From Candidatus Obscuribacterales bacterium (GTDB taxonomy: Bacteria > Cyanobacteriota > Vampirovibrionia > Obscuribacterales > Obscuribacteraceae): a stretch of DNA of 64,000 bases. Where the stretch lies: the NCBI GenBank assembly GCA_021732085.1, contig JAKFVQ010000004.1:62001-126000 (forward strand), in the 5' to 3' direction. The position numbers were made by a program, and so were the translations under genes. The notes beneath the pieces were generated by a model. The model saw nothing but the letters and a program-made list of their open reading frames with translations. It searched no databases and had not been told where the DNA came from. Shown here in pieces: positions 34,113-43,912 of the stretch (the stretch's first letter is position 1; the number at the start of each line of letters is the position of its first letter).

Positions 34113-34844
34113 TCAGTTCTCATCCAAGCGCGAGAGAAACCATTTATTGAATGCCTTGGGCTGACTGTCCATGCAATTATGTCCTGCAAGTTCAATCACC
34201 TGCAGGGTACTTCCAGGCAACAACGAATGCATGGTTTTGACATGATTCCAGGGAGCGACTGGGTCTAAGCGGCCAACTGCAAAATGCACCGGGCAAGAGA
34301 CTTTCGGCAGGTTCTCGACATAATTTAGAGCTGCAAAATTTTCAGCTATCTGACTAAGGCTGAAGTGGTTAGTCTCAAGCAAGACCCGTTCGCGCCAGGC
34401 AAGACTCTTGTGAAAAGCAGTTCCTCTAAGAGCCTGATATGGGCTGCCCAGGAGAATTTGAAAGGCTGCAACGGTAAGCTGTGGTACCCGACCAGGCATA
34501 GAGACCGCTAGAATTTGCTTGAATAATTCAGGGCGCTGCGCCGCCAGCTCCACAGATATAATTGCGCCGAGGGAATGTCCGGCAAACGTTACCGGATACT
34601 CGATATCGTGCTCCTCCAGCGTTTCCAAAATGTCATTTATATGAACATCTATATTGGTGCTCTCGCCGGGCTCAGCGCTATCTCCATGCCCACGCAAGTC
34701 CGGCAGCAGACAATGCCATCCTCGATCAACCAATAATTTGATTTGAGGATTCCACATCTCGGCACGCGCACCAGTGCCATGAATCAGAATGACGGTTCCT
34801 TTTCCGTCCTTCTTTTGGCCAAACTCCTTGTGGGCAAGCTTCAT
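34113..34844 (-). CDS. Alpha/beta hydrolase
   Basis: A 243-residue soluble alpha/beta hydrolase. The oxyanion strand is ILIHGTGARAEMW, the nucleophile elbow is AGHSLGA, the acid is near GRLDPVAPW and the catalytic His is in LAGHNCMD. The cap is short. The sequence is typical of esterase, epoxide-hydrolase or C-C-hydrolase relatives; the substrate cannot be read. It has no signal peptide. It converges with the low-complexity protein with a 4-base gap. Confidence 0.9.
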   Translation of the reverse strand: MKLAHKEFGQKKDGKGTVILIHGTGARAEMWNPQIKLLVDRGWHCLLPDLRGHGDSAEPGESTNIDVHINDILETLEEHDIEYPVTFAGHSLGAIISVELAAQRPELFKQILAVSMPGRVPQLTVAAFQILLGSPYQALRGTAFHKSLAWRERVLLETNHFSLSQIAENFAALNYVENLPKVSCPVHFAVGRLDPVAPWNHVKTMHSLLPGSTLQVIELAGHNCMDSQPKAFNKWFLSRLDEN

Positions 34845-34993
34845 TGGGTAATCATTTCAATGGGCAACCAAAAGCTATCTTAACCCAGCTGGCATCTTGC
34901 AGACGCTTTTGTGTTCACTTAATGAAGTCAGCTGTCGGCGCAATTAAACTCGCATGATATTCTATGCGATGTTCTCTACTAAGAATTCGATAA

Positions 34994-35848
34994 ATGCTAA
35001 ACACACAACAAGTTATTCTGACTCTGCTTACAAGCCTGTGCGCGGCTAGCTTTTCCACTTCAACGGCGTTGGCTGATGATGGCGGAATCTCCTTCGGGGG
35101 GAATCCAACTCTTCTGACTGGACATAAGTCAGTTTCAATGAAGAGTGAAGTGATCAAGATGGAAATACACAAAGAGTCGATTAAAGTGGATTGCCTATTT
35201 GTGTTCCATAACGACGGACCCGATGCCACAGTGCGAATGGGCTTCCCCGACCGAGGCGAAGGCGCCCAAATACCTTATGAAGGCGAACCGCTGCCAACAA
35301 AAAATTTGAAGGCTACTTTCACCAGTTACGATTCCTGGGTGGATGGCAAGAAAGTTCCTACGAAGCTCATTCCAACTGATGACCGCAGCATCTTCTGGCA
35401 CACAAAAACAGTAAATTTCAAGGCAAATAAGGACTGCGTCATTCGAGATGTTTACACGCTGCCACCGGGACAACAAGTCACCACGGATAATGGCATGTAC
35501 TATCAAACTTATTACATATTGCACACAGCAGCATCATGGAAGGGCGCAATTGGTGACGCAAAGATCGAAGTTACTTTCGCCCCTGATTCAGTAAAGCCAC
35601 CACTCGTGCTGAAGGATAGAAAGCAACTGAAGGATCAAGATCTGGATCACGTAGGCTGGCCAAAGCAACCGGCAGGAGTAGTGTTTTACGAAGCACCTTG
35701 CGTGCCGACGGTTAAGGGTTCAACGATAACGTTTGTCAAATCCAACTTACGCCCGACAAAGAAGGATGACATCCACCTCTTCTACGGCTACAGAACTCTG
35801 CCACCACTTATAATACCGGGACAAAACGTTCCGCCGCCAAATAACTAA
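34994..35848 (+). CDS. Exported DUF4424-family protein
   Basis: A 284-residue exported protein with signal peptide (VILTLLTSLCAASFSTSTALA) and the start of mature sequence DDGGISFGGNPTLLTGH, which is characteristic of DUF4424. The rest is beta-rich, with VFHNDGPDATVRMGFPD and DIHLFYGYRTL at the end. The family is widespread and has no assigned function. It converges with the glycosyltransferase at 35850 with a one-base gap. Confidence 0.82.
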   Translation: MLNTQQVILTLLTSLCAASFSTSTALADDGGISFGGNPTLLTGHKSVSMKSEVIKMEIHKESIKVDCLFVFHNDGPDATVRMGFPDRGEGAQIPYEGEPLPTKNLKATFTSYDSWVDGKKVPTKLIPTDDRSIFWHTKTVNFKANKDCVIRDVYTLPPGQQVTTDNGMYYQTYYILHTAASWKGAIGDAKIEVTFAPDSVKPPLVLKDRKQLKDQDLDHVGWPKQPAGVVFYEAPCVPTVKGSTITFVKSNLRPTKKDDIHLFYGYRTLPPLIIPGQNVPPPNN

Positions 35849-35849
35849 G

Positions 35850-37058
35850 CTAGTCCTGTGCCTGTCCAGAGCGTGAAGTATCTTGTTTCTGGTCGTCTTT
35901 GTTTATGTGCACCGAATTTTCCAAAATCATTCTTGCAATATCGAAGATGGCATTCGTCTGATCCAAGCAATATTTAGTTGGAAGCGGCTTCTCAAAGCGT
36001 TTTGGATCATGCTTCAAACCGCGCACCAATTTGGATAGCTCTTCCGGTGAATGCAAGCGCCTGGCCAAGCCGGTTTCGACGAGGATTTCTACAGTGCCGG
36101 CTTCTTGAGGCATTGGTGGAGTGATCACATCAATGATCATCGGCAATCGCTTAGCGATACATTCATATGAAGTCAGTCCGCCAGCCTTGGTGACCATTGC
36201 GTCAACCGCGTTCATCAGATCAGGCATGTTGTCATGGAAGGGCAGAACAGCAGTTGGAACATTCGATTCAGCTGCAAGCTCTTTCGCTTTCTCATACAGA
36301 TCGCGATTCTGTCCACAGAGGAAGATCACCTGGAACTTCTCTTCGATGTTAGAAAGCGCTTTATAGGCAGCCAACATATTTCCGCCGCCGGCCCAGCCTG
36401 AATTTATACAGAGTGTTGGCAGCTCTGCTGACAGACCCAGATGGCTGAGGAACTGTGCACGCTCGGTTGTCGGTGGCACCAGGAAATCAGGACTCACGGG
36501 CATGCCGGAAACTTTGATTTTCGACTCTGGTACACCCCAATTGAGCAAGCATTCCTTGACAAGTTCATTGGGGGCAATAATCAAATCAGCAGCAGGGCAA
36601 GCCCAGCCTTTCCACAAGTTCTTGTTTGGATCAGTAATTACGACAACCAGCTTGACATCACCAGCTAAGCCGACTTCTTTCATGGCACGCTGAACATAGT
36701 GGTTTGTCATCGGGTGCATCGATACGACTACACCGGGTTTTTGTTCGATGAGTTGCCTGCATAAGTATTCACGGGCCAACCTATAACCAAATTCGCTCTC
36801 GTTCGGCTTCAGCACGTGAAGTAATGCATAGTAATACTTCATCAAGTATTGGTGGCGTCCCAGAAGGTAGTTGTAAAGCGCCACAAAATACCTGTTGAGC
36901 GCATTAGATTTCTCAGCGACCGGCTCAGCAATTAGGTTTAGCTCAAGTCCGTTGTACTCTTTCGTAGCCACCAATTGCAAAGCTTCTTCGACAGCTTCGG
37001 TTGCACTGCGGTGTCCACGACCGGTGTCTGAGAAATAAAGAAGAATGTTTTCGGTCAT
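35850..37058 (-). CDS. MGDG-synthase-type glycosyltransferase (GT28)
   Basis: A 402-residue GT-B glycosyltransferase of the family that includes monogalactosyldiacylglycerol synthase and processive diacylglycerol glucosyltransferases. The N-terminal acceptor domain starts with LYFSDTGRGHRSATEAV, a signature of this group, with SMHPMTNHYVQRAM and TDPNKNLWKGW (a membrane-lipid-facing part). The C-terminal donor domain has CINSGWAGGGN and KAGGLTSYEC. It is therefore likely to add sugar to a diglyceride to make membrane glycolipid. No lipid-desaturase or epimerase is in the neighbourhood. Which sugar it uses is not clear. Confidence 0.87.
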   Translation of the reverse strand: MTENILLYFSDTGRGHRSATEAVEEALQLVATKEYNGLELNLIAEPVAEKSNALNRYFVALYNYLLGRHQYLMKYYYALLHVLKPNESEFGYRLAREYLCRQLIEQKPGVVVSMHPMTNHYVQRAMKEVGLAGDVKLVVVITDPNKNLWKGWACPAADLIIAPNELVKECLLNWGVPESKIKVSGMPVSPDFLVPPTTERAQFLSHLGLSAELPTLCINSGWAGGGNMLAAYKALSNIEEKFQVIFLCGQNRDLYEKAKELAAESNVPTAVLPFHDNMPDLMNAVDAMVTKAGGLTSYECIAKRLPMIIDVITPPMPQEAGTVEILVETGLARRLHSPEELSKLVRGLKHDPKRFEKPLPTKYCLDQTNAIFDIARMILENSVHINKDDQKQDTSRSGQAQD

Positions 37059-37190
37059 ACTAATGCTCTCTGGAAGAATTACTAGCTTGGTTTTACCCAG
37101 AGTCTGCTACTCTTACTATCTTGGCATTGCTATTTATTGAAATAGTAAACTGACTGCGGTGTTTCACTAATGTACCATCTCTGGACGACA

Positions 37191-38588
37191 ATGCTCTCTA
37201 GAACTTTGATTGCAGCACTGACTTTTTCCGTGCTGTCAGTCACAAATTGCCTGCACGCTTTGGCCAAAGAGGAGCTTGCCGCACAGCCTGTAAACGCTGT
37301 AACAGCTGCGCATCCGGGCGAAATTTCTGTCACAGTTGCAAGAACTTATCCACTGCCTCCCTCGGAAAAAGAACTAAAAATTCCGCCGAGCACTGTTGAA
37401 ATTTATCAGTATGACGAAACGCCCATTGGCAACCGGGCGCCGTTTTTGATGGTTCACGGTTTGCGTGGTGAATTCCGTGAAGGCTTCCGCTGGGAAATGG
37501 TCGTCGAAAATTTGATGAAGCGTCAAGAGTTTCGCGACAAGTTCAAGATTTACTTTGCAAGGCACAACACATACGTCCTTCTTGAAACAAATAAAAAGCA
37601 ATTTCAGCAAGCAGTAAAAGAGCTCTATCAAACGACTGGCAAAAAGCCAATAACTGTTATGGCTCTTTCAATGGGCGGTAATCTTGTCCAAGAATCGTTG
37701 GAAGATCTAGAAGTTCAGTCAGACATCGAAAAAATAATTTCGCTCGGTACGCCATTTCATGGCTCGCCGCTTTTCTGCTTCGATTGGCTCAGATACAGCA
37801 TTATTCGAAACCACTCAGTTCCGTGGGTGAGAGGCGATTTAGCTACATCGTATAAGTTGTATTTCCGCCTCCATCCTAATTTGCTAGAAGACTTGCGCTG
37901 GGATAATACTGACAAGGGTATTCCGCAAATTGGCAAATTCTCTACATGGTTCCCCTTCCACATCACCGGAGAGGTTGATTTGAAGCGGATGGAGAATAAG
38001 CGTATTGCGCGCTTTAACGATCTCAAAATCGACAAGAAGAAATTCATTTGCTACGGCGGCTACCTACTGACACCATATGCGACACCACACACACCGGGAC
38101 ATATTACGAAGGCAATCAAGTGGCCGTGGTGGTTTGCGACCTGCACAGTTCCATATCACTTGGGCTTTGAGCATCCGGTATTGAGAGCGCTCAACTTCGA
38201 AATGGGACGCATGGTCGTCGCAAGCTCAAACATAAAAGAGGCATTGCGGGGCAGCTCACGTTATGCACTGAACGACGGTATCACCCCACTGGTCAGCGCG
38301 CTCTATCTTCCCGACGATGTAATGGCGCAAGATCCTATAGCACGAGAGCCAAGCATTTCGAAGATTCGCCGCTCGATCGACATCGGCAGAGCAAGGGTGT
38401 TTCGCCAAATCGATCACATCACCTTCGTTGATAACTACAGACCGCATGGCTATCCCAAAGAGTTGAGAGATGAACTCAACCCTAGCGCCAAAGCACGCAC
38501 GATCTTCGATTGGATGTTCCTCGACATCATGGAAAGTCCGAGCAAGCTAGCCGAATCAAACGAAGAACCGGCAATCAAAGCTGAATAG
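37191..38588 (+). CDS. Exported lipase-like alpha/beta hydrolase
   Basis: About 465 residues from ATG 37191, where a signal peptide starts (MLSRTLIAALTFSVLSVTNCLHALA); an ATG 21 bases upstream is also in frame. The fold has an oxyanion MVHGLRGEFREGF and nucleophile elbow ALSMGGNLVQE, with a likely catalytic His in RQIDHITFVDN. Long lid-like insertions separate the parts. Overall it looks like an exported lipase or esterase. It sits 117 bases upstream of the alpha-2-macroglobulin gene on the same strand; there is no evident functional link. Confidence 0.82.
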   Translation: MLSRTLIAALTFSVLSVTNCLHALAKEELAAQPVNAVTAAHPGEISVTVARTYPLPPSEKELKIPPSTVEIYQYDETPIGNRAPFLMVHGLRGEFREGFRWEMVVENLMKRQEFRDKFKIYFARHNTYVLLETNKKQFQQAVKELYQTTGKKPITVMALSMGGNLVQESLEDLEVQSDIEKIISLGTPFHGSPLFCFDWLRYSIIRNHSVPWVRGDLATSYKLYFRLHPNLLEDLRWDNTDKGIPQIGKFSTWFPFHITGEVDLKRMENKRIARFNDLKIDKKKFICYGGYLLTPYATPHTPGHITKAIKWPWWFATCTVPYHLGFEHPVLRALNFEMGRMVVASSNIKEALRGSSRYALNDGITPLVSALYLPDDVMAQDPIAREPSISKIRRSIDIGRARVFRQIDHITFVDNYRPHGYPKELRDELNPSAKARTIFDWMFLDIMESPSKLAESNEEPAIKAE

Positions 38589-38705
38589 GCTGTTAATCCA
38601 AATACCTGAAGCAGAATCAGGGTAATTCCGGGCGAAGCGATCTTTTAAGTTCGTCATTCTGGTAATGTATGCGCGTGTGCGCAACGCGCCTGATTTGAGG
38701 TCCTT

Positions 38706-41700
38706 ATGACGACAGATCCCAAAGAGCCGCAAGATTCGAATTCGTCCGCCGATGATAGCGCGGCACCAAATAATGGAGCAAATCAAAGCTCTAGCGATGA
38801 AGCAAGTAAAGCAAGGGTGAAGAAGGCATGGAGCCGGTTCCGACCATTGCTCCAATTTTTCGGATTTCTAATTGTTTGTTATTGCGCTTTCCTGACGTTT
38901 ACCCTGTCACCACGTCTTCGCGCCTGCTTGGGACCGCTCTTCTCTTCGATGAACCATGTTTATTCAAGCGCTCGCCAACCCAGTATTTCCATACCCACAG
39001 GCAAAAGTATGGAGCTGTTATTGGATGGATCAGGATCGACATCTTGCCATGTAAAAGTCTATAAGTACGACAAAACATTCTCGCCAGACCTTGCTAGTTT
39101 GGATGATCCAGATCACATCATCCCTTATCCCAAACTAGAGCTAAGTCAGATCGCTCAGCAGCAAGTCAACGGAACAGTCGTTTGGGAAAGTGATAAGAAC
39201 CTGCGATACGTGGATATCAACAGATACGAAGATATCGTTTCGCTTCCGAATACACTTACTCCAGGCGATTACTTTTACATCATTACGATGAATGGTCACC
39301 AGGAAAACATCGAACAACGGACTGTGGCCGGTGCCTTCCGTGTAAGCGACTTGTCCTTCCTGGTTAAGACCGCTCCAAACCTGTTGCTTGTAAGAGCATT
39401 CAATGTCAAAACAATGAAACCGGTTCAGGACGCCAATGTTCGCCTTTACAGCAGGACCGGCGATAGAAAGTTCAATCCGGCTGCATCGACGTTTAAAACC
39501 GGCGCCGATGGTGTTGCGCGCATCACCGAAGGACAAAACTTCAACAGTCAGATTCCAGCACCAATCCTGCTTGTAGAGTCTGGTCCGTCCAGAGCAACAA
39601 TGGCTAGCGATTACCCAAGCCAAAATTGGCATAGCCAAATTGATAACTATGTGACGCCCTACGAAAGCGCCATGATGAACGATCTGATGGACATCATAAC
39701 TGACAAGCCTATTTATAGATTGGGCCAGACAGTCCAGTACAAAGGTTTCTTGCGCAGATACAAAGTCAGTGGTGGTTTTGAAGCACCACTTGCAAATGAA
39801 TCAGTGCCGATCGAAATCAGAGATCCGGAAGGCAACACCTTTCTGAACACAAACACAAAGACCGGTGCTGCAGGAGACTTCGCGGGGTCGTTCACGATTC
39901 CGGCCGATGGCAAAACAGGCAGCTACTCGATAAACCCAATTGACCATCCTAATTCATCAGTGTCGGTGCAAATATTGCAGTACCGTAAGCCGGAATATGA
40001 GGTAAGCATCCAACCCGAAAAACCATTCGTGCTGATGGGGCAGAAAGCAAAAGCGAAGGTAATAGCCAAATATTTCTTTGGCGGGCCGGTAGCTGGAGCT
40101 CAAGTAAAATACACAATAAACAGAAACGTATCGTGGGGAATACGCGATCGCATCTTCGGAGTCGAGCCGGCGTGCGCATTTTTCGGAATAAGCGCGGAAG
40201 ACCGTTACACGCGATCGAATCCAGCCACAGAGTCTTATACACAGGATTCAGCTCCTATAAATGGAATGGGATTGACGAACGACAAAGGCGAACTTGAGAT
40301 TGCGTTCGATACCAAGCAGCTCCCAACAGACTCTCCATATGATGACGGCAACCAGGCGCAAAACTACACTGTCTCTGCAACCATTACAGATCTCAGCCGC
40401 AAATCGGTTGATAGCACAGGCGATGCGCTGGCAACACCCGGCAATTTCGCACTCTCGCTTAAAACGGACAGCTGTGCAAGTAAGCCGGGTCAGAAGATAA
40501 CAGCAAAGACGGAAGCAAAAGACTATTACGGAAAAGCTGTTGCAATGCGCGATATCGAATTCAGCCTGGAGAAATGGACATATGATTCAACTGCGAAAAA
40601 ATGGGTCAAGAATGTAGTTGCCACCGCAAGCGGACGCACTGGTGCGGACGGAAAAACAAGCGCAGAAATTCAAGTACCTTCCGATTACAAGGGCTATGAG
40701 ATCATGCTTTGCGCACGCGCTAAAGACTCTGACGGTCACGAGGTCATGGATTACAACTCACTATGGATGTCGAGCTGGGCCGACCGCAATCAGGAATTTT
40801 CTATCGACCTGGACAAGCTGGTCTACGAACCAGGCGACACCGTTAAGGCTGCGGTCAAGCTTCCCGAGGAGCTTCGCAAGAAAAAGCTGATTGGACTTGC
40901 AAGCATAGACGGCACGACGATATTTTCACATAAGTGTATAGATTCCAGTGATCAAGCAGCGTTAGTTGAGTTTCCCATCCAAGACAATTTCGCACCGCAA
41001 TGTACGTTGAGAGTTAGCCTAATCGACGAAGATCTCAATCAACATTTTCAGGAAACAGAACTCAAAGTTTATCCGAAGAACTCATTGTTGGATGTAGCGG
41101 TCAAGCCAAGCAAAGAAAAGTTAGAGCCCGGGGAGACAGCTGAGCTCAATATAAAAGCAAAAACAGCGGACGGCAAGCCAGCCAGCAATACATCTGTTGT
41201 GCTTTCGCTGGTGGACGAATCTATTTATGCCGTCAGCGAGGATACGCATCCAAACATCGTCCAATTTTTTCAGACAACTCGGCCAAGCTATGTAAGTACA
41301 TTTGTTTCCTGTCAGCCGATTGAGCATCACAGTCTGTCAGATCTACCGTGGTTCCATCTAGAAAACCTTGATGCACAAGTATTCGGACAATTGAGTCAAT
41401 CATCGGCAAAGAAACGATACGCAGAAGGAGCCATGATGGACGCCGTTGCGCCCGCATCCATGCCGGCGCCTATGTCACCGAAATCTGCGATGACGCGACG
41501 AAAATCCGAGGAGTCGGATGGAGCGGCTGCCCCAACAGACAAGAGCGCCGGAAAGGAGCCGGTAATTCGTAGCGACTTCAAGGATACTGCTTTCTTCAGT
41601 GGCTCAATTCTGACTGATGCAAATGGCGAAGCTAAAATAAAAGCAAAGTTGCCGGATAACCTGACGACATGGCGAGCATCTGCATCCTTTCTAAGCAAGA

Positions 41701-43778
41701 ATACGGCGGCTGGCTATGCACGTGGCACCATACTTGCCACAAAACCGATGGTCGCAAGAGTATCCCTGCCACGCTTCTTCACGCAAGATGATAAAGGTGT
41801 GGTCACCGCAATTATCCACAACTTCACAGATCACGAACAAAGCGTCGACCTTGAATTACGACTAGGCGATCAGTTCAAAGCATCGCGGCCAATGAAGCAG
41901 ACACTTAAAGTTGCTCCGCAAGGCGCCGGGCGTTTTACCTGGCCAGTGGACGTGCTGGGAGACGGAAAAACAAAAATCACTTTGATTGCACGCGGTGGTG
42001 GCACTGGTGATGCACTTGTTCAAGATCTAAACATTTTGGCACACACCTTCCCAGCTTTTGCCTACCACAACGGAATACTGAAGGATGTGAATGGCAAGAT
42101 CGAATTGCCTTTAAAACAATTCGGCGACGCGCGCGGCGGCACCGGCCAGTTCACACTAAAAATTTCTCCATCAGCAATCGGTCCCGTTCTGGGTAACTTC
42201 GATGAATTGATCGAATATCCATATGGTTGCACCGAACAAACCATGAGCCGCATGATGCCCTCGGTTGTGGCAATGCAGCTGCATAAGAAATTAGGATTGC
42301 CCCTGAGCGCTGACATGGAAGATCTATTCAAACGGGTTTATCATGCAAGCTTGGCAAAACTTTTAGCGCATCACAACCCTGACGGCGGCTGGGGATGGTG
42401 GCAGGGTGACACAAGCAATCTCTACCTCACTGCCTATGTGATGGAAGGCTTCCATTGGCTCAAGTCAGCGGGCTTCACCTACGATCAGGATACGAACCAA
42501 ACGGGTAATCAGTGGCTAGAAGATAGATTGAACCAGATCAACATTCTGCCACCCTCACCGGATGAAATGACAGATCTATGTTACGCGTTCTACGCCCTTT
42601 CGCTGGATAAGCGAAATGCCGAACTGTTTTCGAAATTCAAGGCGACTGTGTCACGCGCTAGCGCAGGACCAGAGGCACTATCATATCTTACGCTCGCTTA
42701 CAAGAACCTGGGAATGGACGCAGAAGCAAAACAATGCTACGCCGTCTTGAAAGAAATAGCGAATCAAACATGGGAGTACGTGAACTGGGAACATACGCCA
42801 GCTCTTCTAAAACGCATGGGCTACAAGTACTCCTATGACTATAGCTATCGCTTCACGCCGGCGGAGAGCACCGCACTCGCATTCCGTGCCGCTCTCGCAA
42901 TGGAGCCGGAGAATGAGAAGTATCTAGCCACAATTCGTAATTGGATTTTAATTCAACATGACGAACATGGATGGACTAATACGAAAGCGACCTCGCAAGT
43001 TTTTCTAGCTCTTTTATCTGATGAAATGAAGATGGGCGGAAAGCGTCCAAGTAACTTCGAGGCAACTGCAAGCGTCGCAGGAAAGACTTTGGCATCCTAC
43101 TTATTCAACCAATCTAATCGATATTCAACAGAAAAGATTCTCAAGCTGCAACTTCTCGGAAACGAGGAGAAGATTACAATCACCAAAACAGGTCCAGGAA
43201 ATCTGCATTACAGCTCAACATTAGAGTACCTGCGGCGAATCCAGAAGGGAAAGAAAGTAGTACCGCGCTCCTCCCCACCTGATTTGACCGTGGAACGCCA
43301 CTTCTACAAACTTGAAAGAACCAAAATACCAAACAGTGATGTTTGGACAACACGCGGCGTTCCTATCGAAGAGAAGGGCATTAAAACAGGCGACCTGATT
43401 CTCATGAAAGTGAAAATCCACGCACCATTCGCGATGCCTTACATCAAAGTAGAAGCTCCACTACCGAGCGGCGCCGAGGTGATCAGCAAACAAGAGTCCA
43501 TCCAAACACAAGACATTACGCCAGATGGCGTTCAAAACAACGATCCCTCTTACTTCAATTATTGGTGGACGCATCAAGACATTCTGGACGATCGCATTGT
43601 CTTCTTCGTCACCCAAATGAACGAAGGAAATGCCGAGTTCCAATCCCTACTCCGCATGGAAATGCCAGGCGAGCTGAACGCCAATCCCGTTAGCTTTGAA
43701 GGGATGTACACAAAAGCCATTCGAGGCTACTCCGAAGGCGACATGATCAAAGTCACCGAAACAACACCAGCTGAGTAA
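38706..43778 (+). CDS. Alpha-2-macroglobulin family protein with thioester
   Basis: A 1690-residue membrane-anchored bacterial alpha-2-macroglobulin, an envelope protein thought to trap attacking proteases. A polar N-terminus is followed by one membrane helix (about 48-70), then tandem MG (macroglobulin) beta domains with the TDKPIYRLGQTVQYKGF signature, a flexible Met/Ala/Pro/Ser-rich stretch (about 900-950, a bait-region candidate), LPDNLTTWRASA, and the thioester CTEQ at Cys1175 in PYGCTEQT, followed by the helical TED domain (GGWGWWQG). The thioester motif is intact. The usual bacterial partner, penicillin-binding protein 1C, is not next to it. Confidence 0.95.
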   Translation: MTTDPKEPQDSNSSADDSAAPNNGANQSSSDEASKARVKKAWSRFRPLLQFFGFLIVCYCAFLTFTLSPRLRACLGPLFSSMNHVYSSARQPSISIPTGKSMELLLDGSGSTSCHVKVYKYDKTFSPDLASLDDPDHIIPYPKLELSQIAQQQVNGTVVWESDKNLRYVDINRYEDIVSLPNTLTPGDYFYIITMNGHQENIEQRTVAGAFRVSDLSFLVKTAPNLLLVRAFNVKTMKPVQDANVRLYSRTGDRKFNPAASTFKTGADGVARITEGQNFNSQIPAPILLVESGPSRATMASDYPSQNWHSQIDNYVTPYESAMMNDLMDIITDKPIYRLGQTVQYKGFLRRYKVSGGFEAPLANESVPIEIRDPEGNTFLNTNTKTGAAGDFAGSFTIPADGKTGSYSINPIDHPNSSVSVQILQYRKPEYEVSIQPEKPFVLMGQKAKAKVIAKYFFGGPVAGAQVKYTINRNVSWGIRDRIFGVEPACAFFGISAEDRYTRSNPATESYTQDSAPINGMGLTNDKGELEIAFDTKQLPTDSPYDDGNQAQNYTVSATITDLSRKSVDSTGDALATPGNFALSLKTDSCASKPGQKITAKTEAKDYYGKAVAMRDIEFSLEKWTYDSTAKKWVKNVVATASGRTGADGKTSAEIQVPSDYKGYEIMLCARAKDSDGHEVMDYNSLWMSSWADRNQEFSIDLDKLVYEPGDTVKAAVKLPEELRKKKLIGLASIDGTTIFSHKCIDSSDQAALVEFPIQDNFAPQCTLRVSLIDEDLNQHFQETELKVYPKNSLLDVAVKPSKEKLEPGETAELNIKAKTADGKPASNTSVVLSLVDESIYAVSEDTHPNIVQFFQTTRPSYVSTFVSCQPIEHHSLSDLPWFHLENLDAQVFGQLSQSSAKKRYAEGAMMDAVAPASMPAPMSPKSAMTRRKSEESDGAAAPTDKSAGKEPVIRSDFKDTAFFSGSILTDANGEAKIKAKLPDNLTTWRASASFLSKNTAAGYARGTILATKPMVARVSLPRFFTQDDKGVVTAIIHNFTDHEQSVDLELRLGDQFKASRPMKQTLKVAPQGAGRFTWPVDVLGDGKTKITLIARGGGTGDALVQDLNILAHTFPAFAYHNGILKDVNGKIELPLKQFGDARGGTGQFTLKISPSAIGPVLGNFDELIEYPYGCTEQTMSRMMPSVVAMQLHKKLGLPLSADMEDLFKRVYHASLAKLLAHHNPDGGWGWWQGDTSNLYLTAYVMEGFHWLKSAGFTYDQDTNQTGNQWLEDRLNQINILPPSPDEMTDLCYAFYALSLDKRNAELFSKFKATVSRASAGPEALSYLTLAYKNLGMDAEAKQCYAVLKEIANQTWEYVNWEHTPALLKRMGYKYSYDYSYRFTPAESTALAFRAALAMEPENEKYLATIRNWILIQHDEHGWTNTKATSQVFLALLSDEMKMGGKRPSNFEATASVAGKTLASYLFNQSNRYSTEKILKLQLLGNEEKITITKTGPGNLHYSSTLEYLRRIQKGKKVVPRSSPPDLTVERHFYKLERTKIPNSDVWTTRGVPIEEKGIKTGDLILMKVKIHAPFAMPYIKVEAPLPSGAEVISKQESIQTQDITPDGVQNNDPSYFNYWWTHQDILDDRIVFFVTQMNEGNAEFQSLLRMEMPGELNANPVSFEGMYTKAIRGYSEGDMIKVTETTPAE

Positions 43779-43912
43779 CTGGCGCACGTTCTAAGAGTGA
43801 GTTAAGGACAGGAAAACGTGCAAACTCACAAGCTCCACAGCTAACTGATACCTTACTCAGCCACAAAACATGAGCCCCGTGCTATAAAGGGGTCTTCAAT
43901 CGGAGACTACCC

